Assembly (NCBI GenBank): GCA_947095585.1 | Contig: OX352765.1 | Span: forward strand, 74,321,976 to 74,385,975 | Origin: Nephrocerus scutellatus | Taxonomy: Eukaryota; Arthropoda; Insecta; Diptera; Pipunculidae | DNA: 64,000 nt | Reading direction: 5' to 3' | Part shown: positions 43,410-55,382 of the stretch, one piece after another | Layout: the number at the start of each line of letters is the position of its first letter | Numbering within the stretch: position 1 is the first letter of the stretch | Notes under the pieces: model-generated | What the model saw: the letters and a program-made list of their open reading frames with translations, nothing else | Databases searched by the model: none | Told to the model about the DNA's origin: nothing | Translations under genes and position numbers: made by a program

Positions 43410-44580
43410 TTAAGGGTTGTTTTTTTAGCTATAAGCTCCTGATCTTTAGACTTAATTTTTTTAAATTCTCTTTATTAGCATAGCGATCTTTTTTGCAACG
43501 CAAAACTGCTGTAGTGCAGCTGATCTGGTATTAAAATAGACACCGAATTTTGTATTATCGTAATTAATGGAGCAACGCCTGAAAATCGTTACAATCGTTT
43601 TGCTAATAAAACAATGTCATATCTACAATGCGTATATTATTGGTTGCTTATAATTTCGCTGCATTGCGTCATGTTTCAAAAAAACCTGTAACTGTTTCTG
43701 TCTGATTTCAGTACGGATTCGTTATATTTCAAATGTGTGCGAACTGCCGCATACCTGACGTTTTTCGGGCATCAGCCAGCATCGATTAAGTCTTTTTAAT
43801 TATTTGATTAAACAAAAATCCACCACCGCAACAAAAGCATTGCAAAACAAAACACATCTTTAAGCTAAAACATTTTCTAGACGTGCAATGCTTCCGCTGG
43901 TACACTCTGCAAAGCGCATCCGCTAAAAATATCCTAACTGAGGTTCTGAACGTACCTAACATTGTTCTTGAAAAGCTGCTCGCTTGCCATTGTGTACGAC
44001 TTATAGATGAGATTGAAAGAAGATCCTTTACTAAATCTTTATTATTGTTCTCATTGCTTCAGAATTTACACTATTTTCTTACTCTTTAGAACAAGAGGAC
44101 ACTTGAGGAGGTTTTTCGCCGCTTAATGCTTTTTTTCCTCAACGAAAGATGATGCCTCCATCAACTTTTTTTTATTATTATTTTTTTGTATGAGAAAAAC
44201 ACGAAAATTACGACAATGACCGAAAAATATATTTTTGTTTGCGCCGAAGAAAAAAAAATGCACAAAAGGACGATTTTCATGAGTTGATGGAGATTATTTT
44301 CACATCACATAAAGACAGTGAACTATGCAATGGATGCTGAAAAAAGGAAAAGAATTAGAAAATTGTGTCTTTTGATTGAGGTTCTTATTTTTGAACAGAT
44401 GAACAGATGAGCAGATGAACTGAAAATGTTTGCTAAATCATTTCCTTAGATGAGTTAAATAGTGTGTGGAACTAAAAAAAACTCAACGTGCTCGAGGGTG
44501 AGAGAGTTTCACTTCATCTTATATTGTCTTGAGTCAAAAAAATGATCAAAAAAATATGATTTTGGTTTTTTGTTTTGTTT
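43410..44580. other. No recognisable gene
   Basis: AT-rich with homopolymer runs and no recognised coding or mobile sequence. Confidence 0.5.
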
Positions 44581-44584
44581 GTTA

Positions 44585-44863
44585 ATAATGTTCGGCGCGA
44601 CAGACCGTTGCGGTCCAAGGCCGAGCTTCTCGCGACTAATTGTGTTGTGCATGTTTATTTTTGGACACAAATGGAAGGGACCTACAATTTTAAGACCGGA
44701 TCTGAACGGCGAATTGAGAAGCTTTCCGTTATTACTCTCGGAACGTTTGTCAGACATTCGCGAGAGTTGCGACACCGTGAAAAATACTTTTGGTGCTACT
44801 GGGATTCGAACCACAAACCTCCTGCTCAGTAGCCATGCGCATTTCCACTGAGGTACGGTGCCT
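44585..44863 (-). mobile_element. tRNA-derived SINE, longest copy
   Basis: The minus strand starts with the tRNA-like head (A box TACCTCAGTGG at 44845-44855, B box GGTTCGAATCC at 44802-44812). Then come TTTTTCACGGTGTCGCAAC, GAACGTTTGTC in inverse, and the 3' body with AGAAGCTCGGCCTTGGACCG, ending in an AT-rich ATTATT tail at about 44586. It has an extra internal segment (44620-44690) missing from the 30.9-kb copy. No target duplication was found. Confidence 0.88.
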
Positions 44864-44894
44864 AAAAATGTAAATGTGCACTAAAAAGAAAATC

Positions 44895-45045
44895 GGGTAC
44901 TTTTTTAAAAAAAAATTGTATGGGTGCCCCTCGACCCCGGGGACCGATAACTTCCAAATTTTTACAAAAAGTGTTGTTCATCGGAGATACATATGCGCAT
45001 AAAAAGTGCACGCGAAGTTAATATAGAGAATTTAAAAAGTCGTAG
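44895..45045 (+). repeat. GGGGCC-family repeat, one unit plus edge
   Basis: AAAATCGGGTACTTTTTT, TATGGGTGCCCCTCGACCCC, AAAAAGTGTTGTTCATCGGA and the edge GCACGCGAAGTTAATATAGA then GAATTTAAAA. The variable tract before the edge is absent. Confidence 0.82.
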
Positions 45046-45109
45046 AACGATAAAATTGAAGTGGTGGCATTCATGAAATAAAATTGAAAAAAATCAAGAA
45101 ACAAAAATT

Positions 45110-45990
45110 CAACTTACTTACTTACTTAAGTCCTATATCCCATTGTGGGTCCTAGGGCCTCTACTACGCCTACGCGGTTACTGGCAATGAGCTTCAGCTC
45201 TATCGAACTCTTCCCCAATTACCGTGACTTCTCCTCAACGGTTCTGTGCCATGTATTTCTCGGACGACCTGTTCTTCTACCATCCTGAGATAACAGATTC
45301 CATTGCACTACGTAGTTCGCTGTGGAACTGTCGCCTTTTCGGAGTGTATGACCAATCCACTGCCACTTCCGTCGTTGGATGGTTGTGCCTATTGTTTCCT
45401 GACCCGTTCTCTGGTAAGGGTGTTCGTTAGAGATACGATTAGGCCAGAAAACCCTTAAGCTGTTCCGTAGGTACCTCTTTACGAACGTTTGTAATCTTTA
45501 TGTTATAGTAGCGGTCACCTTCCAAATGCTGCACCCATACAACAGCACAGATTCAACATTTGAACGGAACAGTCGCAGCTTGGTATTTAAGCTGATCGCA
45601 TTGCTTTGCCATATCATGGACATCATTCCAAACACTGATTATGCTTTGACGATTCGGTTGACAATGTCCTGTTCGGTTCCACCTTCGGTCGAGACAATAC
45701 TCCCAATATATTGGAAACTCTTTACTTTCTCTACCGGCTGTCTAGCAATGTTAACTTGAGTTACTGAGTTAGTGCCGATGTTGATGATGTTGTATTAATC
45801 TTCAAACCCGCAACATTTGCCTCCCTCTCCACATTTGTTGTCATTTGGTGCAGCTCCATAATTTTGTCTGAGAGTAAACAAACGTCGTCAGCGTAGTCCA
45901 GATGTTTGAGTTGAGATGTAAGAGTCCAACGAATTCCTCCGTTACCAGTAGATAAAGCTGCGCGAAGCACATCGCTAATCACCAACAAAA
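45110..45990 (-). pseudogene. Family B RT second half and C-terminus
   Basis: VISDVLRAALSTGNGGIRWT, QLKHLDYADDVCLLSDKIME (YADD intact at about 45885-45896) and NVEREANVAGLKINT. Frame changes then lead to IVSTEGGTEQDIVNRI, the WKVTATIT block, RIRKWQWIGHTP-like sequence and the final ARRRRGPRTH-type end. The second half is less well preserved than the first. Confidence 0.83.
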
Positions 45991-46042
45991 AGAGTATCGG
46001 CGATAGAATGCAACCTCTTCGTACCCCACTTAGAATCTCGAA

Positions 46043-46441
46043 TTACTCTGACAGCTTTTCTCTATGCAGCACATGACATTTAGAGCCATCATAGGTAGCT
46101 TTAATAATAGCTATTAGTATATCGGGTATGCCTCTCCTGTTCAAGGAGATCCAGATAAACATGTTGACACTGTCAAACGCCTTCTCGAAATCGATGAACA
46201 GCAGGTGCAGTGGTGAAGGGAATTCAACGCACCGTTCAATAATGATCCGCAGAGTGTTGATGTGGTCTACACAGGAGGATCCAGTGTGAAAACCTGCTTG
46301 TTCGGCATCGAGCCTATCTTCCAGATGTTTCTTAATTCGCTTAAGTACTACGTTGGCTATTAACTTTGCAACTGGAGGAAGAACGCAAATGCCTCTCCAG
46401 CTTTCGCACTCGATATGACTACATTTTTTATGGACAATCAT
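46043..46441 (-). pseudogene. Family B RT, first half
   Basis: IECESWRGICVLPPVAKLIA, KHLEDRLDAEQAGFHTGSSC, DHINTLRIIIERC and motif A HLLFIDFEKAFDSV with its catalytic Asp. The frame then ends near 46043. Confidence 0.88.
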
Positions 46442-47228
46442 TCACTTCATCTAGTCCTACCGACTTGTTGTTCTTTAGTACGTTGATCACGGTAGCGATT
46501 TCATTTTTACTGGGGGTTGAGGTGCTAATTCGGGAAATTGTTACTTCCGGCAGCTCCGTTTGATTTGGGTGCATATCTTTGGCGAATACACGGTTAAGGA
46601 CCATATAGAAATGCTCCTTCCACCGCTTGAGCTGATCCTCATCTGAAACGAGTACGGCCCCATCTAGGCCTTTCACCGGATGTTGGCTAGAGCGGTGACT
46701 TGTCAGCTCTTTGGGGATTCGGTAAACGGTTCTGCTATCGCACCTGCTCGCTGCTTCCTCTGCTTCTGAGGCCAGGTTGTTTATATCATTACGTTTGTCA
46801 CGTCTTACACTACGCTGCACTTCTCTCATTTTGCTTCGATACAGGGACTCTAGCTTACGTTCTTCAATTCGCCCCCATTCGCCGAGGCCGTGCTTCCCAA
46901 TCACATGTTTGAGTCCTTCATTGTCATTACCTACCTTGGCACTCAAGTCGCCCATCACGATGACGATATCTCCGTTCGGCGTTGCGTTAAATACAGCGTT
47001 TAGCTTTTTGTAGAAGTTGTCCTTTTCATACTCAGTCGAAGGATTCGTTTGGGCGTAACACTGTATGATCGTGACGCGCCGTACTCTAGTCCGAAATCTG
47101 GCCGATAAGATCATATCACCATGTGGTTGCCAGGAAATTAGGCCTCTGCGTGCTGTTGGCGTTAACAACAGACCCACTCCAGATTCACGGGCACTGTTGG
47201 AGGGTTTGCCGGAGTAGAGTAGCAACAT
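46428..47228 (-). pseudogene. Family B endonuclease-linker frame
   Basis: A 266-codon open stretch, the longest in the window. SGVGLLLTPTARRGLISWQP, VTIIQCYAQTNPSTEYEKDN and IVIVMGDLSAKVGNDNEGL are endonuclease blocks. After GKHGLGEWG it jumps to the linker RSKMREVQRSVRRDKRN, VSDEDQLKRWKEHF and the VAT-INVLKNNKS-GLD block. The catalytic NQIDH and SDHH motifs lie in the deleted part. The copy at 51.3 kb retains them in degraded form. Confidence 0.88.
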
Positions 47229-47330
47229 CTTACTTCACTTACTCCCAGTATGTCCAAATTATATCGAACAAGCTCACGTTCCAGTTAAAGAAATCTGGCA
47301 TTTTGAGGTCCTTCACTCCCTGAGTCCAAT

Positions 47331-48110
47331 TTTATTTAAGAAAATGGCTTTGTCAATATTGTACATAGTAAAAGGAAGTATAAAATAAGCATGAAAATTT
47401 TCGAACTCGGGATTTTTGCAGATTTTTCCTGTCTGTCTGTGTCCAAACTACAGCCCAGACGGCTGAACTGAAGTGTAAAAAAAAGTATAGCACTTGCTAG
47501 AAATATGTTAAGTGCAAAAAAAATTTAAACAAAACAAAAATAAGAAAAAAAAAATTAAAAATAATTTGAAAAAAATTTAATATACATTTACTGAAGATTC
47601 CGGCCCCGTCCGTAAAAGAAAGTCGTGTTGTGCCCACACCTCATCTTATTTCTTATTTTATTTTTTTAATTTTTTCAAAAAAAAATCAAGCAAGAAGCTA
47701 TTAACCCCACCTCTTTTAAGTCCATTATCTTCACTGCTGGAATACAATGGGTCGCTGTCGTAGTCGAGTTAAACAATTTTTAAATTCTGTCGCGTATCGT
47801 ATTGTATTCGCACTTTTATATGTGATAATTGCATTTTTGACAGCACGACTACGACTACGAAAAGCAAAACAAACGGATAGAAAAGATACATTTCAGAAAC
47901 AATTCAAAAATGTTTCAATCATGTCTACACCGAATGAAAAGTTTCTGAAATTTGAGAAACCATCGGGAAACATTTCAGATACATTTTTTAAGCAATTTTT
48001 CTGAAAGGTTTTGTTTGATCGGTATGGACACACCTTGATAATCGTGTGCACAATGCTTTAAATGCACATTTGCAAATGAAATTGCGTTTGACAACAATAG
48101 ACAACAGTTC
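47331..48110. other. No recognisable gene
   Basis: Sequence with CCTGTCTGTCTGTGTCC near 47428 and long A runs. The 85-codon frame at 47747-48004 is unrecognised. Confidence 0.45.
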
Positions 48111-48187
48111 GGAGACATGTTTGGTGAAATGTTAATCAAAAGAATTATTTCTGCTTCAATTCAAAAGTCTAGACGAAATATGGCGAA

Positions 48188-48475
48188 ACATGAATCCATC
48201 ACTACTCACCAGAGATAAAGGAACAGCTAACAATGAAAAGCTCTACCGAATCGGAGCCGAAGAAGGCAAAAGTCATTCGATCAGCTGGAAAGTTTATGGC
48301 TGGGACGCAACAGGCATGATACACATTGGTTGGATTAAAAAAGAAGAAACAACGATAATTGTCGCATATTATTCCAACCAATTGCACCGTTTCAACAAAG
48401 ACTGCCAAATTTGCCAAAGAAAAAAAGTTATCTTCCGTCAAGGCAATGAACCAGCACACAAGTCCATTTAAGTGA
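48188..48475 (+). pseudogene. mariner transposase fragment
   Basis: After a stop the frame reads IHHYSPEIKEQ, SSTESEPKKAKVIRSAGKFM, then shifts to WDATGMIHIGWIKKEETTII, AYYSNQLHRF and KVIFRQGNEPAHKS. These match the mariner blocks W-HH-TPE-K-QS, SAGKVMA--FWD, and the second catalytic site normally written HQDNAPAHKS; its Asp is Gly here. The N-terminus and the third Asp region are absent. It belongs to classic mariner rather than the DUF4817-type element at 30 kb. Confidence 0.9.
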
Positions 48476-48479
48476 TAGT

Positions 48480-49388
48480 AAAACTTAATGAATTGGGCTA
48501 CGAACCATATCATCTACACCATATTATTAAGATTTAGCTCGCCGCGATTATTTTCTGTTTCAGAATTCCAAAAAAAAGTTTGGCGGAAACGAAAATATTT
48601 ATGTATCTATTTATATTCAAGGAGTATAATTATTAAAAATGAAACTATAAAATTGAAATAAATCAATCACTTTCGCTATCATTACACAAACTTAACTTTT
48701 ATGTTACCTACTTCTATATTATAAAAAAAGTAATTGTTTTAGTCATCCTGTATTGAATGAAATGATAAGAAAGTAATGTCTCTAAATTCTTGTATCTCTT
48801 GTAATATACTTAAATAAGATTGAGTTTGAAAAGTTTTTAAAAGAAATCTAAAAAACAACCACCCAGCACGGCACATTTATGTTCAAAATCATTACATTAC
48901 CATTACTTCCGTTTACCACAAATACGTAGCTATTACTGTGTTTTGGTACGAGACACACATTCGAAACATATCTTTCTTCAAAACACTGATTGTAATTGTA
49001 CCCATAGTACAATTAATATGACAATAACCATCGCCGTTCAGTATTTAAGAGTCCTCACATACGCTCTCCCAACTTCCACGCATCCCACCCATCGCTTAGA
49101 GCTAAGTTGTACATAAGTTTTGCAATTTGCCAAATTCATGTCAAACTCTCAATTTACATCAAATCAAATCGTTAAATAATATGCATCTGCATGGCTCAGT
49201 TGTCAGTCGTGGTGCCGGTGGCGGTTGTAGTGGCAGTGATGAAGTCGACGTCAAAGTACGACGCTACGAGTATTGTAATGTAATGCAAACCTAGTATCTA
49301 CTGTACTCGATTCAAATGTAATCCTACAGAGCACACACCGCAGTAATAAAATTTGTACTCCTGTTGGCTTTGTTCTCATTCCATACTA
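48480..49388. other. No recognisable gene
   Basis: AT-rich; no motif recognised. Confidence 0.5.
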
Positions 49389-49901
49389 TCAGTTCATCTC
49401 ATCTGGGGAGTAAGGGATAAAATGACAATAGCAGAGCGAGCAGAACAACAGCGGCAACTCACTAATGCTGTCGGCTCTGAACCTGTTCAAATATGAAATG
49501 AAAAACCCAATGCGAAATCCTTTTTGATGAAAACAAGCAAATTCACTTAATTGAGTCCTCTGGACATTTGAGAGATTTTCAGTTTTCTCGTTTGTACGAT
49601 TCTCAGAAGGACACAGAGAAGAACTTTTGAGGCTGGGCACATGAAGTGGGATGTATGAACCTATTGAAGAAACATGATATTTTACATTACGCATACATGT
49701 ACACGTGCCTCCCGCGAACCATTTACAATGATGCCATACAGAAGGATGAGACCGTCGCGTCGCCGTCTTCCTGTCGGTAGTCTCAGAATATCTTGTGGAT
49801 TTCTGATGATTGGAGTACACATGACGTGTGCACGAAGTGAAATCCACTTTTGTGCAAACATTACACTTGTATCTGGTGGATTTGTATTCGTATTGTACCA
49901 C
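49389..49901 (-). CDS. Unrecognised 170-codon ORF
   Basis: I do not recognise this protein. Its N-terminus has YKCNVCTKVDFTSCTRHVYS followed by NHQK, a Cys-x2-Cys and His/His spacing loosely like a zinc finger but with a 10-residue instead of a 12-residue loop. The rest has no clear domain and the C-terminal third looks non-coding-like. Another frame of 83 codons overlaps on the same strand. It is longer than most chance frames here, so it is listed, but it could be chance or an exon of a decayed gene. Confidence 0.2.
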   Translation of the reverse strand: MVQYEYKSTRYKCNVCTKVDFTSCTRHVYSNHQKSTRYSETTDRKTATRRSHPSVWHHCKWFAGGTCTCMRNVKYHVSSIGSYIPLHVPSLKSSSLCPSENRTNEKTENLSNVQRTQLSEFACFHQKGFRIGFFISYLNRFRADSISELPLLFCSLCYCHFIPYSPDEMN

Positions 49902-50381
49902 TCATACTCATCGTACGATGTACGGTAAGGCACGCGCTATTGTTGCAGTCTACATCTATTTGTATATCGCATCAAGAGAGGAAAGAATTTAAAGCACCCT
50001 CAAGGCTTTGAACATTCGTGAATATTCGAATACTCACATGATCACGCAATCATTCCGTAGTATCATGTTATCCTGCAGGATTTGTGCTTACTTCGAATTA
50101 GAATTTGTTCTGCACTGCACTGCAATATGGGGCTGATCGATGTTGGATTAAGTTAAATTCCTTATTCTTCGAATTACATTCTCTTGTAATTGTATTTTAA
50201 TTATATTGGTATTATATAGGAAACATTTTACCGAAGGAATAGGAATTGGTCCTTATTGAAGTATTCGGGCCTTAATTGCAATTAATTGTTACAGTATACA
50301 ATTATAAAACTTATGTAGAAGCAGTTACGGGATAATGTCAACCCATGATATGTTTAGACACTGCATGTGCGCCTAATGCTA

Positions 50382-50475
50382 TTTAGCGCTACAGACCGTT
50401 CTGGTCCAACGCCTATTTTCTCGCGGCCAATCCTGATATGCGTGTTATATTTTTGCACAAAATAGAACGTGCGCT
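50382..50475 (-). repeat. SINE 3' fragment, diverged
   Basis: GCGCTACAGACCGTTCTGGT, CCAACGCC, TTTTCTCGCGGCCAAT and TTTTTGCACAAAATAGAACG align with the SINE body at 44590-44685 with many changes. It is the oldest-looking copy. Confidence 0.7.
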
Positions 50476-50479
50476 TAAA

Positions 50480-51335
50480 CTGTGTAGGAACTTTGAGTCT
50501 AAATATAGAGTTACCTTTGTTAGTTTATAGTTAAGTGGAGTAACATCCATTACACCGAGATGACGCAACTGCAAGGCTATATAAGAACAACTAGTTAAGT
50601 TATCTCAAACAGCTCAAGATTGAAATGAGTTCTAGTGGCAAAAAACCGTTCTGCTGACACCGCCGGGTTTTAAAAAGGTTTTTAACTCTCTAAGAAGAAG
50701 GGATACCGGAAAATCTGAAAATCTTTTTAAGAAACCTTAGAAACTCATAAAGTATGAGACAAGATTTAAAGAGTGCGCCGTTTAAAGCTCAATCAATCCA
50801 ATAATCAATGCTAAGCAATGAAATACGGATTGTCGCGTGAGTTCCTTAGAAAAGGCTAAATAAAAGTTCTGAACCCTTTTCAGACCAATTACGCACAATT
50901 GTGCACGTTAACTCATGACTCGATTTAACTATGTTGGTCAAACTGGTATGCATTGTATTTTTTGAAAACCCACCCTGTGATTCCTTAAATGACGAAAAAT
51001 ACAAAAATTTCAATGTCCTGCCCTGTACAGAAAAATATGCGTATTGATGGATACAAAAATTGGCCACGGAGAACGTCCGCAAGTCAACAAAATTCTGGAA
51101 ATAATCTGGATGCATCTCTCGTACAGTTAAACCTCACGCGGCAGCTAAAAAATAAAAAAAATAAAAATTCTCACAAAATATTTATCTTTTCTTTTTCATG
51201 CGTATCCTTAAATTCCTGCTTATTATTGGACAGTTTACCGAAATCGTAAAATTTCACCCATAGGTCTAAGAGTTCAAAGTATTGGCTGAAGATAGCCCAA
51301 GCGTATGCAGGAAACCACCGTTGAGGATGTGGATG
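50480..51335. other. No recognisable gene
   Basis: Two unrelated short frames only (89 codons at most). Confidence 0.5.
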
Positions 51336-51339
51336 AAGG

Positions 51340-52830
51340 ACTACGTTCGCAAATCAATTTCCAAGAGCCAAACCAGTTGACCATGTGGCGATCAGCCGAC
51401 GTTTTAGGATCTGTCTTTTAGAAGTCCGAAACAGACAAGGAGCCGATATGGGTATGGTAGGGGGTAATCACCTTATGGTAGCTACTGTCCAGTTACGTAC
51501 TGCATAAGTTCAAAGAATCCGCAATATCATCCGAATGCCTAGGTATAATATCGACCGGCTAAAGATCCCCTCAGTACGCCAACAATTACGAGATCATTTA
51601 TCGCAAGAAGTGGAAGCAATCAGCAGCTCACTGCCGAAAACCATCCAAGAACATTGGAAGGCTGTGAAAAATGTTTTCACATCTGGAGCGGAAAGTATTG
51701 TTGGTAGAAGCCAGGCAAGGCAAAGCACGTGGCTTACCGAAGATACCTGGAGGCGGATTGAATATCGTAAGCTACTAAAAGCTCGTGTTGTAGATACCAC
51801 AGCAGCAGCGAGGATAGAGATAGAGTCCCTGTATCGAAGCAAAATGAGAGAAGTGCAGCGTAGTGTAAGACGTGACAAACGTAATTATATTAACAACCTG
51901 GCCTCAGAAGCAGAGGAAGCAGCGACCAGGTGCGATAGCAGAATCGTTTACAGAATCCCCGAAGAGCGATGATTAGCGATGTACTTCGCGCAGCTTTATC
52001 TACTGGAAACGGAGGAATTCGTTGGACTATTACATCTCAACTCAAACATCTGGACTACGCTGACGACGTTTGTTTACTCTCACACAGGATTATGGAGCTG
52101 CAACAAATGACAACAAATGTGGAAAGGGAGGCAAATGTTGCGGGTTTGAAGATTAATCTTTCAAAACCAAAATCATCAACCTTGGCACTAACTCAGTAAC
52201 TCAAGTTAACATTGCTAGACAGCCGGTAGAGAGAGTAAAGAGTTTCCAATATCTTGGGAGTATTGTCTCGACCGAAGGTGGAACTGAACAGGATATTGTC
52301 AACCGAATCGGCAAAGCAAAAACAGTGTTTGGAATGAAGTCCATGAAATGGCGAAGCAATGCAATCAGCTTAAAAACCAAATGCGACTGTTCCATTTAAA
52401 TGTTGAATCTGTGCTGTTGTATGGGTGCAGCACTTGGAAGGTGACCGCTACTTTCACCAAAAGATTAAAAACGTTCGTAAATAGGTGCCGGCGGAATATC
52501 TTAAGGGTTTTCTGGCCTAACCGTATGTCTAACGAACATCTTTACCAGAGAACGGGTCAGGAACCAATAGGCACAACCATCTAACGACAGAAGTAGCAGT
52601 GGATTGGTCATACACTCCGAAAAGGCGACAGTTCCATGGAAAACTACGCAATGCAATTGAACCCGTTATCTCAGGATATTAGAAGAACAGATCGTCCGAG
52701 AAATTCATGGCGCAAAACATTTGAGGAGGAGTCACGGAAATTGGGGGAGAGTTGAAGAGAGCTAAAGCTCATTGCCAGGAACCGCACGCGATGGCGCGTA
52801 GGCGTAGTAGGGGCCCTAGGACCCACTAGG
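51340..52830 (+). mobile_element. RTE-like element (family B), copy 4
   Basis: Endonuclease end: VDHVAISRRFRICLLEVRNR and QGADMG (51375-51450), where the SDHH region reads GGNHLMVATVQL. Linker 51535-51972: SVRQQLRDHLSQEVEA, WKAVKNVFTSGAESIVG, SLYRSKMREVQRSVRRDKRN. A deletion at about 51968 then fuses YRIPEE to the RT second half (ISDVLRAALSTGNGGIRWTI, YADDVCLL, 51969-52199), removing RT motif A. The C-terminus follows (ATFTKRLKTFVNRCRRNILR, 52348-52584) to GGGGCCCTAGGACCCAC at about 52825. Confidence 0.87.
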
Positions 52831-52834
52831 ACAT

Positions 52835-54430
52835 AGCTAAACCCATCATTACGAAGTGACCAGTAGCAGCCACATGAATAGAACTTGACGGGACTTGGGC
52901 TCGAACAGGATATAAATGGATAAGCTTTAAAATGCTTTCATTAGAACTGTTGGAATTAATAAGATATTGTTTTATAGTTCCTTGTCACGATTCTAGTTAA
53001 TAATTTTGGACATTTTACTATAAATTGCTTGGGCGATCCAACACTCACTTATCTTTTGTGTTGGACGCTTTTGTCTCGTTATATAACATAATACGAATAT
53101 ATACATATTTAAGTTGTATTTAAAACTTTCGCACATTTGAATAATTCCTTAAAAATGCTCAAAAATGTTGACAAAGAATTTGTATTTTGTGGAAATATGA
53201 AGATAATATTGAAATTGACACTCAAAACTCCTTTAAAGCTTGTAAAGATGTTACTGACTTTTAACTGCGTTTTTGTCCATTTGCTTCTGTGCGTAACGTT
53301 CGACTACACAGTTCTCTGTATCATATCATGTAGTCCAGGATATGAATGTTCCTAGTTCTGGTCAAGTTTCAATGTTTTTCCTCTCTAACATGCATAAGAT
53401 GGTGTTTTTTTCTCAGGATAGATACCCAACTGCGTACGTATCACAGTCGTTGGTCCATATATATGTAGATTATTCAAAGAAATTTCTTATCCACTACAAT
53501 TTTCGAGAAAAAGTTTTTTTCATCTCTATGGAAAGTCATGGAACACGGAAGTTTGGTATCATGTGCACGAAACGAACATATTCGTAGGATGTTTAAACAA
53601 ACAACGACCATGTTTATCCATGTTTTCCGTATTCGTGCTATTGATTCGTCCTGGTCACAATACAAACGATGATGATTAGATGGTGTGATTTGGTCCATAA
53701 AGGACAATGCGGTGATGTAAAACAAGCGAAAGTTTGAGCTGCTTCAAGAAAGGAAAATCAATGAAGTTTGTTTTGTTGATTTGCAACAATTCGTCCTCCT
53801 AGGTTTCTGGAGTCTTGAAGACAAACAAATTAGTTGGTCGATTTAATTGAATAAAAAAGTATCTCCAGAACGTGTGTGGATGGGCGCGGTTATATCTGCC
53901 TTTAATTGCGAATTGAGGCTATGCTCATGCTTGCTGTCCATTTTTTGGATCAACTTTCGAAGGCAATCATCGTAATAAATTTTCCTACTTCCTCCTTTTG
54001 GCACAACAGGTAAACAATTATTCATTACGCTTCTATTTCCATCGATTCATCCAAAATATTCGATTACTTGTTTATGTTTGAGCCTTTTGTCGTTGTTGAA
54101 AGTAATCAAAACATCGTAACCTGACTTATTTTATTCCTCACAATAGTATCATTGACAGTTTGAAAGACTAATAACTGATGGTCTAATAAGTTAACTAACT
54201 CTATATATTCATCATAAGGGTAAAAATCTAAACATTCCAATTTAATTGTTTATTTATCTGTTATGAAGCTACTCTGGTATGAATTGATTTCTACGTATTT
54301 ATATCTCGTCTTGTAATTTTTTGTTGTTTTGTGGTTGGGGGCGGGTGAACAAGAGTAAAATTATGGTGGTTTATAGTATATTACATAACGAGCGAGGAAA
54401 GTGGAGTGGATGGCCGTGTGAAAAGTAGCC
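52835..54430. other. No recognisable gene
   Basis: AT-rich with unsupported short frames on both strands. Confidence 0.5.
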
Positions 54431-54435
54431 GAAAG

Positions 54436-54544
54436 TAACTTTTTCCTACGTTATAGCCTGCCCTTGAAAGTAGGCATTATCCACACTAGTTACTTTTTCC
54501 TACGTTATAGCCTACCCTTGAAAGTAGGCATTATCCACACTAGT
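54436..54544. repeat. 54-55 bp tandem duplication
   Basis: The unit beginning TACTTTTTCCTACGTTATAG and ending CATTATCCACACTAGT occurs twice in a row (54436-54490 and 54491-54544). It differs only by the extra A of the first unit's TAACTT and one G/A change in CCT(G/A)CCC. Confidence 0.95.
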
Positions 54545-54769
54545 GTGTGTTAATATAGAAATTACTGTTGTAATTATTGCAGTCTCAGATAACACACATT
54601 CCAACAGGAGTTTTGCATTACGCATGAGCAGTTCAGCCAAAAAATTGTTTTGGTCGTGTGAAAAATACCGTACACTAGCTGACCCGACATACGTTTTACT
54701 GTTCAACTTTCAATAAATTTGTTTGTGATCATTTTGTGAATTTACGAAGAGCAATTTGAAATGTTAACA

Positions 54770-54822
54770 TGTTAATCCTCCCTTGGCAATAAGTCACTAT
54801 ATAAAAATAAAAAAAAAACAAC
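54770..54822 (+). repeat. Family G 3'-end tail
   Basis: ATCCTCCCTTGGCAATAAGT, CACTATATAAAAAT and an A-run match the last 45 bases of the family G copies (TCTCCCTTGGCAATGAGTC...). No upstream part of the element is present, so this is an extreme 5' truncation. Confidence 0.6.
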
Positions 54823-55095
54823 CCATAAAAATTAAAATTTTGCATGTAAATTCTTTGTTCAGTATGAGTTCATATCAGTGAAATTGCAATATTTTATGTC
54901 ACGAAAATGTTTTCCTGACATATGAATATTGCTAATTAGCACTTTTACTATTTAGTCACGGAAATTGTTCCCCGTGACCAAAAAGTAACAAAATTTAGCA
55001 ATAAACGATACAAAAAAAAAATTCATTTTTACTTGGTATAGGAGGTACGTACATTCACAGTTCTTTAAGTTTTATCTTTGAACATTTTAGTGAAC

Positions 55096-55134
55096 AATGG
55101 CAAACACGTGGACACTAGTGGTTGGACTACTACT
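55096..55134 (+). repeat. Short direct repeat, left copy
   Basis: ATGGCAAACACGTGGAC, then AC, TAGTGGTTGGACTA. The same segment with a few changes is at 55571-55605, 475 bp to the right and just beyond the SINE tail. Confidence 0.75.
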
Positions 55135-55382
55135 AAATCGTGTTATCATGCTAACGTGAACAAATAGAACAACTTCGATAACACTAACAACATGACATTT
55201 GGTTGTTATTGAAAAGGCTAAAGCTATTCCAAGTGTTGTCGTGCGCCAGTTGTTAACAAAAATTTAGAAAAAATGAAAAACACAATTGTTTCCATATCTT
55301 ATCTGTTTGGTAGCTTAGGAGGTACCTACATTCGGTGTTGGTCATGTTTTATTTATTAAATATTTAGCGAAGTATGGAACTA

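Larger units (their letters stand above)
45110..47330 (-). mobile_element. RTE-like element (family B), longest copy
   Basis: The minus strand runs from the endonuclease start (ERELVRYNLDILGVSEVRC near 47270) to the 3' tail at 45110, with AAGT repeats (TTAC at 45114-45125 on the plus strand). The domain order is endonuclease, linker, RT, C-terminus. An internal deletion joins IGKHGLGEWG to RIEERKLESLYRSKMREVQR, removing the endonuclease end. A stop and shift separate the RT from the linker near 46435. It is the best single source for the family, but not functional. Confidence 0.88.

Noticed and set aside
53843..54025. 60-codon minus-strand frame with DCLRKLIQKMDSKHEHS
   Set aside because: Briefly considered as a transposase piece; no catalytic or helix-turn-helix motif could be supported.
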